A stretch of DNA of 5,691 nt from Methanobacteriota archaeon. GTDB taxonomy: Archaea > Thermoplasmatota > Poseidoniia > Poseidoniales > Poseidoniaceae. Where the stretch lies: the NCBI GenBank assembly GCA_011525095.1, contig WTIV01000097.1, positions 1-5,691 of the forward strand, read 5' to 3'. The notes beneath the pieces were generated by a model. That model saw nothing but the letters and a program-made list of their open reading frames with translations. It was not told the origin of the DNA and made no database searches. The translations under genes were made by a program, and so were the position numbers. Positions 1 through 4,485 of the stretch are shown here, piece after piece (within the stretch, counting starts at the first letter, position 1; every line of letters begins with the position of its first letter).

Positions 1-348
1 AAACGCAACACCTGTTACTCCTAACTTCTGTAAATCGAATTGCTGAGCTTTGAGATCTTCACCGTTGAAGACCAACCACCAGAGGATAACACCTGGAACA
101 AATAAGTCGTCCAAAGTAAAGTCTCCAAACAGAACGATTGTATCTATGAAGAAAACTAGAATCATAGTTATGATGAATCCAAACACTGCACCGATCTGAA
201 ACTTGAGTGCATCCATGTTCAATCCGTTGCCGGAAGACGGTTCAGCAATTACCTCACCATCTGTAGATACTTCTACAACAGCATCTACAACCTCGGCTTC
301 TTCTTTGTCTTCTGCAGCTTTGTTTGCCTTGTCCAGTAAACCACTCAT
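1..348 (-). CDS. Partial membrane protein of unknown function, N-terminal 116 residues
   Basis: This reading frame starts at an ATG (346-348 on the reverse strand) and stays open to the left edge of the window, so the C-terminus is missing. I do not recognise the family. Residues 1-45 are hydrophilic, rich in Ala, Glu and Asp, and predicted to be cytoplasmic. Residues 50-74 form a strong membrane segment (IGAVFGFIITMILVFFIDTI lies inside it). A second hydrophobic patch at about 82-94 (LFVPGVILWWLVF) could be a second helix or a re-entrant piece. The start is supported by a GGTGAT ribosome binding site 4 bases before the ATG. It lies 102 bp downstream of the anchored secreted protein on the same strand, so the two could be co-transcribed, but the palindrome and repeats between them suggest it may have its own control. 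Confidence 0.75.
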   Translation of the reverse strand, partial: MSGLLDKANKAAEDKEEAEVVDAVVEVSTDGEVIAEPSSGNGLNMDALKFQIGAVFGFIITMILVFFIDTIVLFGDFTLDDLFVPGVILWWLVFNGEDLKAQQFDLQKLGVTGVAF

Positions 349-352
349 TAGA

Positions 353-358
353 ATCACC
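353..358 (-). promoter_or_regulatory. Ribosome binding site GGTGAT of the partial membrane protein
   Basis: On the reverse strand GGTGAT is followed by TCTA and then the ATG at 348. It matches the complement of the archaeal 16S rRNA 3' tail (AUCACCUCC). It decides the start codon of a gene whose far end is outside the window. Confidence 0.7.
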
Positions 359-360
359 AA

Positions 361-374
361 ATGTACCTGTACAT
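361..374. promoter_or_regulatory. Perfect palindrome ATGTAC-CT-GTACAT, candidate operator
   Basis: Six-base arms flank a two-base centre, 13-26 bases before the ATG at 348 and next to its ribosome binding site. The position suits a repressor site overlapping the transcript start, or a small RNA hairpin (5 bp, 4-base loop) near the ribosome binding site. No known regulator is assigned. Confidence 0.35.
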
Positions 375-379
375 CATAA

Positions 380-399
380 CTACGTTAAGTGCTACGTTA
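380..399. repeat. 8-bp direct repeat CTACGTTA, two copies, 12-bp spacing
   Basis: CTACGTTA occurs at 380-387 and again at 392-399, inside the 102-bp gap between two leftward genes. The 12-bp period places the copies roughly one helical turn apart. With the adjacent palindrome it makes this gap a plausible control region for the gene at 1-348. The rest of the gap shows no recognisable terminator or small gene. Confidence 0.35.
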
Positions 400-450
400 T
401 CAATACAACCCCTTCGTGGGTAATATTCGTGGCTTATTCTAGACTTTTCT

Positions 451-1401
451 TCAAAGTCCGGGAGCAGACTCACGCCATTCGGCTTCGTCATCGTCGTCTT
501 CTTCCATTCCTCGACGAGCGATAACCGCTGCAGCCATTCCTAGCATAGCCAATGATGGAATTAGTTCGAAGCCTGGCAGATATACACCACGTACGTAGAT
601 GGTGATCATCTGAGACATTGAGTTACATCCGCTGATTTCGTATCGGCAGGAGAATTCAGAAACCGCTTGGAACTCTAGAGTGTGGTACTCGTCAGTCCAT
701 CCCTGGTTCTTTGGAGTTCTGACCATGACTCTGACCTTTTGAGGTGCAGCCATACCTTCGATTTCAACGGACACAAGCGGGATAGAGATCTGGAATCCTT
801 TCTCCTCTAACTTATCTCTAGATTCTTCTGTCACACCGACAACGAACTTGTCAGCCCAGTTACCTTGGTTGTAAACCTTGAACTCAAAGTTGTGGTCTGT
901 CTTTGGAGACAGTTGTAGGAACGGTTCTGTTGCTTCAACCTGCAGTCTGCTAAATTGTAGAATGTTGATAATCATCTGAACCTTTGATTCAGCGATGTTG
1001 GGTGGAGGTGCACCGTTTGCTTCTACCACAGTTGCTGTGACTTCTAGGTTGCGACCAGACATTGTCATCCTTTGGTCTGCTCTGACGGTGGTCTGGAATT
1101 CAGATTCGCCGTTTGGCGCTAGTGTGATAGTACCAGGCGCCGCAACAACAAGTCCATCAGCGTTGACTTGGATTTGGATTCTTTCAACGTAGGAGTTAGG
1201 GTTTGTAACTCTACAGTTAGCGAATCCTGTTAATGTTGCACCAGGGTAAACTGGTACGTCAACGGCACCGCTTGGGTTTGGAGACAAACACTGTAAATCT
1301 ACCGCTGGAACAGAGACCTGTGCAGCGGCTGGAGTTGCCACAACTAGAGTGCTTGCAAAGTACACGGCGAGAATGACTAAACAACGTCGAAGAGCCTTCA
1401 T
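451..1401 (-). CDS. Secreted beta-rich protein with PGF-CTERM-like C-terminal anchor
   Basis: This 316-residue protein is built for export. Residues 1-27 are a Sec signal peptide: MKALRR, a hydrophobic core, then a TPAAA-Q cleavage site. The mature part (28-270) is rich in Val, Thr and Asn, with alternating patterns typical of Ig-like or NEW3-type beta-sandwich domains, probably two in tandem (about 30-135 and 140-270). Its four cysteines (38, 63, 252, 259) could form two disulfides. At the end come Pro-Gly-Phe (276-278), a 17-residue hydrophobic stretch and Arg-Arg (296-297), the layout of PGF-CTERM archaeosortase signals. Unusually, a 19-residue acidic tail with Glu-Glu and four Asp follows. 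The ATG at 1401 was chosen over the upstream one at 1446 because it has a strong AGGTGAT site and begins directly with the signal peptide. The ligand or surface role is unknown, and the domain assignment is by pattern only. Confidence 0.85.
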   Translation of the reverse strand: MKALRRCLVILAVYFASTLVVATPAAAQVSVPAVDLQCLSPNPSGAVDVPVYPGATLTGFANCRVTNPNSYVERIQIQVNADGLVVAAPGTITLAPNGESEFQTTVRADQRMTMSGRNLEVTATVVEANGAPPPNIAESKVQMIINILQFSRLQVEATEPFLQLSPKTDHNFEFKVYNQGNWADKFVVGVTEESRDKLEEKGFQISIPLVSVEIEGMAAPQKVRVMVRTPKNQGWTDEYHTLEFQAVSEFSCRYEISGCNSMSQMITIYVRGVYLPGFELIPSLAMLGMAAAVIARRGMEEDDDDEAEWRESAPGL

Positions 1402-1404
1402 GGT

Positions 1405-1411
1405 ATCACCT
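1405..1411 (-). promoter_or_regulatory. Ribosome binding site AGGTGAT deciding the start at 1401
   Basis: On the reverse strand AGGTGAT is followed by ACC and then ATG. This seven-base match to the archaeal anti-Shine-Dalgarno favours the start at 1401. The longer frame beginning at 1446 would put 15 non-signal residues before the signal peptide. Confidence 0.75.
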
Positions 1412-1460
1412 GTACAACAAGCCACATTCTCGACCCTCATAACCATTTTGGGGATATGCC

Positions 1461-1477
1461 TTATCGAAAAGGGATAA
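1461..1477. repeat. Inverted repeat TTATC-N7-GATAA upstream of sodN
   Basis: Five-base arms at 1461-1465 and 1473-1477 are separated by GAAAAGG. The centre is about 80 bp before the sodN ATG and about 68 bp before the ATG of the divergent gene, so a bound regulator could act on both. The arms are short and chance occurrence is possible. Confidence 0.3.
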
Positions 1478-1549
1478 CTGGCCTGCTTGTGATGATGGGC
1501 ACATGTTGATATGCCTAAGCCTTTTGGAGTGGTTTGTAAGAGGGATTTA

Positions 1550-1993
1550 ATGACAATCGAATTTACTATTGAAGCAGAAGCACACTGTGACGGACCATGT
1601 GGAGTTTACGACCCAGCTAGCGCAAGAGTTGCTGGTGAAGCTGTACAGTCCATGACAAAGAAGATGATCGCACTTGCAGAGAACCACGGTGGCGAATGTG
1701 GAACAGCAGCATACATCAACACAATGAGCAGATATGCAGCAATCAAAGAAGAAGAAGCACAGAAGTGCAAGGATGAACTTCTCGTCCTTTGGACAGACTT
1801 CTTCAAGCCACAGCACCTTGACGCAAACCCTGACCTTCACGACACATTCTGGAACGCTGCAAAACTTTGCTCTGCATGCAAGGTTGAAGTTTCAGCAGAC
1901 CACGCACAAGAATTGATGGATGCTATCGAGGCGATCCACCACATGTTCTGGTCAGTCAAGGGCCGTGAAGTCCCATGGATTCGCGCATCTTGA
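1550..1993 (+). CDS. sodN: Nickel superoxide dismutase precursor
   Basis: SodN converts superoxide to oxygen and hydrogen peroxide in the cytoplasm using a nickel ion. The nickel hook is unmistakable: HCDGPCGVYDP at residues 12-22, giving mature His1, Cys2, Cys6 and the conserved Tyr9. The four-helix body follows, with family-typical stretches (AIKEEEAQKCKDELLVLW, DFFKPQHL, LHDTFWNAAK, HHMFWSVKG). With this start the precursor has 147 residues and an 11-residue acidic propeptide, MTIEFTIEAEA; the mature enzyme has 136, somewhat longer than the roughly 117 of Streptomyces. An in-frame ATG at 1511 would add 13 residues but has no ribosome binding site; the ATG at 1550 has GAGG six bases upstream. 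Extra cysteines in the body (GGECG, LCSAC) are not needed for the hook. The 3' end overlaps sodX by 19 bp, which fits translational coupling and joint maturation. Confidence 0.96.
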   Translation: MTIEFTIEAEAHCDGPCGVYDPASARVAGEAVQSMTKKMIALAENHGGECGTAAYINTMSRYAAIKEEEAQKCKDELLVLWTDFFKPQHLDANPDLHDTFWNAAKLCSACKVEVSADHAQELMDAIEAIHHMFWSVKGREVPWIRAS

Positions 1994-2268
1994 ATGTGAA
2001 AATAAAGGGCGACTCAATGTGGCCCAATTTCAAAGATGGAGATACACTCTCCTGTGAGGAATATTCAGGGCAAAGTGTGGAAGTAGGCAACATAGTTGTC
2101 TTTACACATCCGTTCAAGCCTAATGTGACCTGTGTAAAGCGTGTCAAACGTATCACGGATTCGGGCGCTTTTGTTGAAGGAGACAATCCTGACCCGTTAG
2201 CGAGTGAAGATTCACACAACTTTGGAATCGTATCTCTTGATGCAATAATTGCAATCAATACGGACTAA
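1975..2268 (+). CDS. sodX: Nickel-type superoxide dismutase maturation protease
   Basis: This 97-residue protein is a small S24/S26-type serine protease that removes the SodN propeptide so the new N-terminal His can bind nickel. It shows the signal-peptidase boxes in order: GDSMWPNF with nucleophile Ser14 at residues 12-19, the VKRV box with likely general base Lys55 at 54-57, and a GDN...S.DS...G.V box at 69-86 (here DSH rather than the common DSR). Unlike LepB it has no membrane segment, which fits a cytoplasmic substrate. Its ATG lies inside the last codons of sodN in another frame, with only a weak GTGA upstream, so translation is probably coupled to sodN. It ends 2 bp from the stop codon of the convergent gene. 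Both the family and the neighbour support the assignment. Confidence 0.92.
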   Translation: MDSRILNVKIKGDSMWPNFKDGDTLSCEEYSGQSVEVGNIVVFTHPFKPNVTCVKRVKRITDSGAFVEGDNPDPLASEDSHNFGIVSLDAIIAINTD

Positions 2269-2270
2269 AA

Positions 2271-2882
2271 TCAACGCTGTTCGAAACAATCGAAATCGAT
2301 CAAGTAAGTTGTTCCAAGTAAGGTGAACCTCTCTTCGAGGCTTAGGCTCGTATCGTGGAATTCAACAGTGAAAGTATCAGCTTGTGTAAACATCATCTTC
2401 AGAGCACCTTCGTATCTCTTCATAATCGTAGCAACGTGAACACCGTTTTTCATGACGTTAAACCTGAAGTTCTTCCATTGGAATAAACTGCTTTGGATAG
2501 TAAATGTAGGAACTCCCAGGACACTGATTGTGTAGTTTCTTCCAATCCAAGATGTTCGCTTTGCTCTTCCAACTTCTGCTCCTCCGATTGTGGCAGCAAT
2601 TTCTGAGAAAATGAATTTGAACGGTTTTCGCATCTCTGCTATTTCAGTTCCTTTGTTACCAAAGACCTTGACATTAGCAGACCTTGCATTTCTAAAAATT
2701 TGACGCATGATGAATCCACCAACTCCGCCAACCTCAGCGGATTGACCAAGTTGTTGACCAGTTGGCGAATGCAGAGAATACTTGTTACCTGCATCGATTC
2801 CAATCAACACATTTGATAATTCGACTTGCTGATTTACAACGATTGCTGGCTGCATTAGCATATCTTGGAGTTCTTCGTCCAT
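2271..2882 (-). CDS. Scramblase / LURP-one-related family protein
   Basis: This 203-residue protein looks like a prokaryotic member of the phospholipid scramblase (PF03803) and LURP-one-related superfamily, whose core is a beta-barrel around a C-terminal helix. The match is a chain of family-like pieces: YSLHSPTGQQLG (35-46), FIMRQIFRNAR (57-67), RKPFKFIFSEI (85-95), a middle region of short strands, then MFTQADTFTVEF (164-175) and LLGTTYLIDFDCFE (188-201). The last two align with the human PLSCR1 segments DADNFGIQF and ACFLIDFMFFE, although the first Asp of the calcium-loop segment is Gln here and the final helix is interrupted by Asp. I see no signal peptide. Lipid scrambling by prokaryotic members is not established, so the function is open. 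No ribosome binding site precedes the ATG; a TATA-like box suggests a leaderless transcript. It converges on sodX. Confidence 0.8.
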   Translation of the reverse strand: MDEELQDMLMQPAIVVNQQVELSNVLIGIDAGNKYSLHSPTGQQLGQSAEVGGVGGFIMRQIFRNARSANVKVFGNKGTEIAEMRKPFKFIFSEIAATIGGAEVGRAKRTSWIGRNYTISVLGVPTFTIQSSLFQWKNFRFNVMKNGVHVATIMKRYEGALKMMFTQADTFTVEFHDTSLSLEERFTLLGTTYLIDFDCFEQR

Positions 2883-3030
2883 GATTGTCGCATTGAATGT
2901 GACATATTAATTCGACACCAGTTTCTTGTCTCGAGTTAATTTTTTGTGCATTTTTCCAAAATACGAACAATGAGTTCGAATCAGTGTATCTCCGTTCCAA
3001 CGCCAGAGCAACCTTGCAGCCTAGCGATTT
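2883..3030. other. 148-bp intergenic stretch between tRNA and scramblase-family gene
   Basis: Apart from the TATA-like box, this stretch holds an AT-rich segment (about 2938-2963, with T6 and T5 runs on the + strand). No ORF, second tRNA or clear terminator for the leftward tRNA transcript was found. Confidence 0.5.
2904..2911 (-). promoter_or_regulatory. TATA-like box ATTAATAT for the scramblase-family gene
   Basis: On the reverse strand ATTAATAT lies 22-29 bases before the ATG at 2882. That is the distance expected of an archaeal TATA box if transcription starts at or next to the start codon. No Shine-Dalgarno-like sequence lies between them, so a leaderless mRNA is likely. Confidence 0.5.
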
Positions 3031-3107
3031 TGGTGGACCTGGGGGGACTTGAACCCACGACCGCCCGGTTATGAGCCGGGTGCTCCAACCAACTAAGCTA
3101 CAGGTCC
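3031..3107 (-). tRNA. tRNA with anticodon CAT, probably elongator tRNA-Met, CCA encoded
   Basis: The reverse strand folds as a complete cloverleaf: acceptor GGACCTG with CAGGTCC, D-arm GCTT...GAGC, anticodon stem CCCGG/CCGGG around loop CTCATAA, variable CGGTC, T-loop TTCAAGT, discriminator A and encoded CCA (3031-3033). The anticodon is at 3071-3073. The anticodon stem lacks the three G-C pairs next to the loop that mark initiators, so this is elongator Met or the Ile2 tRNA whose C34 is modified to read AUA; Met is favoured by resemblance of the anticodon arm. One oddity is a U50-C64 mismatch in the T-stem (GTGGG against CCCCC). It starts 13 bp after the HD gene stop on the same strand and may be processed from that transcript. 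No intron is present. Confidence 0.93.
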
Positions 3108-3120
3108 GTAGCAATCACCC

Positions 3121-4410
3121 TCATGAGGTTGGTAGTCTTGATTGTGATGGTTTAATCACTTCACGTGCAACCCGCTCACATTCGTCTCTAACTTCCTCTG
3201 GGATGAATATCAAAGCCTGTTCTGATGACAGTGTTAGGCTTCGAATAAGAGGGGAGTGCTCGACAACATCTCTGCCATCTTCTAGCACAATGCCTTGGCT
3301 GTAAGGCATGTATCCCTTTTTCTTGATTGATGCAGTAATTATGTCTGCATCGGTGTAACCTGCATTTTCTAAGACAGGTAGTAATTTTGGGATTACAACA
3401 GAACTCATTTCTGCTGTTAATTCACCAATTCTAATCGACTTGTGGTAGTCCCTTCGAGAGACTAGTCTTCGAGCAAAACCAGACAACACCTCGTCATCGC
3501 TGTCTGCCCAATCCATCATTGCGCTGTTGATGTCCGCATCTGTTAGGCGAACGTATTGTGGAACAGTAAGGCCGTCATTGCATAGCATGTTGTGCAATGG
3601 TTCGCTAAGAGTTAACTTGCCTAGGTTTGCCAACTCTCTAGCTCTTGATAGAGCACCAACCAAGTACTCTTGAGTGAGTTGGTTAACCTTATGGAAATAG
3701 ACTTGGTTGTACAGGTGGTATCTAGTGACCAAGTATGCTTCAATCGCAGGAAGGCCCCATTGTTTTGCATACAGGTGGCCGTTATCCCCTACCCTAAGTG
3801 CACGGATTACTCTGGCTGAATCAAAGCCTCCAATTTGCGCACCAGAATTTGCCTGGTCTCTGATCATGTAATCCATTCTGTCAACGTCTAATTGGCTACT
3901 AACAATCTCTTTCAAGAATGGAGAAATCGGTTCCCCATCATGTTCGTCCTTACCCGAGTATAGAGCAAACAAGCGTGAAGTTCTCTCATCACCAAGAACC
4001 TCTCTAATAGCTATGCCAATCTCTGTTTCCTCAGATTCTAACATCATTTTCCCCCAGTCTTCATGACTGTGGAAATTCGCAAAGACCTTGTCAGTTTCAA
4101 GCAAATGAGAGAATGGCGGGTGACCTATATCGTGTAACAATGCTGCAATAGAAACCAATTCAGCGTCATCATCTGAAATTATTCCGGGTTGAACTTCCGA
4201 AAGATGCTCGCAAAGTGTCCTAGCAAGGTGGTATGCACCTAGACTATGCGAGAACCTGTTGTGTGTCGCTGCTGGGAAGACATAGTGGCATGTAGCAAGT
4301 TGCTGAATATTCCTAAGGCGTTGGAATTCACGTGTATCAATCAAGCGTGCGATGTGTGCTGGAACGAAGATATCGCGATGAATCTCATCGCGTATAACTC
4401 GGTCCCTCAT
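3121..4410 (-). CDS. HD-domain phosphohydrolase, SAMHD1-like (COG1078) putative dNTPase
   Basis: This 429-residue protein belongs to the HD superfamily group that includes SAMHD1 and bacterial dNTP triphosphohydrolases, which split dNTPs into nucleoside and triphosphate. It has the whole metal and catalytic set: His55 in NRFSHSLG, His93-Asp94 in LLHDIGHPPFSH, Asp177 in LDVDRMDY, plus His97, His102 and His116 (HEDW) at positions equivalent to SAMHD1 His210, His215 and His233. The family N-terminal signature is present (IDTREFQRLRNIQQLA, 24-39). The C-terminal third is less conserved and I assign no role to it. The frame can start at a TTG (4437), but the ATG at 4410 gives the usual family N-terminus. 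Neither start has a clear ribosome binding site. The exact substrate cannot be read from sequence. It is divergent from the EF-hand protein and is followed closely by the tRNA. Confidence 0.92.
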   Translation of the reverse strand: MRDRVIRDEIHRDIFVPAHIARLIDTREFQRLRNIQQLATCHYVFPAATHNRFSHSLGAYHLARTLCEHLSEVQPGIISDDDAELVSIAALLHDIGHPPFSHLLETDKVFANFHSHEDWGKMMLESEETEIGIAIREVLGDERTSRLFALYSGKDEHDGEPISPFLKEIVSSQLDVDRMDYMIRDQANSGAQIGGFDSARVIRALRVGDNGHLYAKQWGLPAIEAYLVTRYHLYNQVYFHKVNQLTQEYLVGALSRARELANLGKLTLSEPLHNMLCNDGLTVPQYVRLTDADINSAMMDWADSDDEVLSGFARRLVSRRDYHKSIRIGELTAEMSSVVIPKLLPVLENAGYTDADIITASIKKKGYMPYSQGIVLEDGRDVVEHSPLIRSLTLSSEQALIFIPEEVRDECERVAREVIKPSQSRLPTS

Positions 4411-4443
4411 GTTGGCCGCTTTCGCATCTAATATCAAGTCCTT

Positions 4444-4458
4444 TCCCTACGGAAGGGA
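4444..4458. promoter_or_regulatory. Inverted repeat TCCCT-N5-AGGGA in the divergent promoter
   Basis: Five-base arms at 4444-4448 and 4454-4458 surround ACGGA, with an overlapping alternative pairing TTCC-CTAC-GGAA (4443-4454). It sits in the 75-bp gap between two divergent genes, 34-48 bp from the HD gene ATG and 28-42 bp from the rightward ATG. A shared operator is plausible but unproven. Confidence 0.35.
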
Positions 4459-4485
4459 TATGGATTTAGAGGGAGTCGGCAGGAC

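Larger units (their letters stand above)
1402..1549. promoter_or_regulatory. Divergent promoter region between anchored protein and sodN
   Basis: This 148-bp region must hold the promoters for the leftward secreted protein and the rightward sodN-sodX pair. It contains an inverted repeat TTATC-N7-GATAA (1461-1477) and a 9-bp direct repeat GATATGCCT at 1453-1461 and 1508-1516. I cannot place a TATA box with confidence. The repeats do not resemble the known NikR (GTATGA-N16-TCATAC) or Nur operators. A metal- or redox-responsive operator here is inference only. Confidence 0.5.

Noticed and set aside
1402..1446. Upstream ATG extending the anchored secreted protein by 15 residues
   Set aside because: The extension would place hydrophilic residues before the signal peptide and would put the strong AGGTGAT site inside the gene.
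1511..1549. Upstream ATG giving sodN 13 more residues
   Set aside because: No ribosome binding site precedes it, while the ATG at 1550 has GAGG at good spacing. Not excluded completely.
1547..1840. 97-residue reverse-strand ORF rich in Cys and Phe
   Set aside because: It lies wholly opposite sodN, whose family identity is certain. The composition reflects the complement of its GAA/GCA-rich codons.
2241..2253. Perfect palindrome TGCAAT-A-ATTGCA near the end of sodX
   Set aside because: It lies within coding sequence for Ala-Ile-Ile-Ala-type codons, 15 bp before the stop. Position and T-tract do not suit an operator or terminator, so it is probably chance.
1956..2258. 100-residue reverse-strand ORF
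   Set aside because: It is antisense to sodX, which carries clear protease motifs, and has no motif of its own.
2970..2985. TTCGAAT resembling a tRNA T-loop
   Set aside because: The flanking bases do not form a T-stem and no acceptor or anticodon arm can be built around it.
2785..3114. 109-residue reverse-strand ORF crossing the tRNA
   Set aside because: It reads through the tRNA and into the scramblase-family gene in another frame; part of its protein is simply translated tRNA sequence.
3144..3159. Inverted repeat GTGAT-N6-ATCAC at the end of the HD gene, before the tRNA
   Set aside because: It is short and within coding sequence, with no TATA-like box at the right distance from the tRNA.
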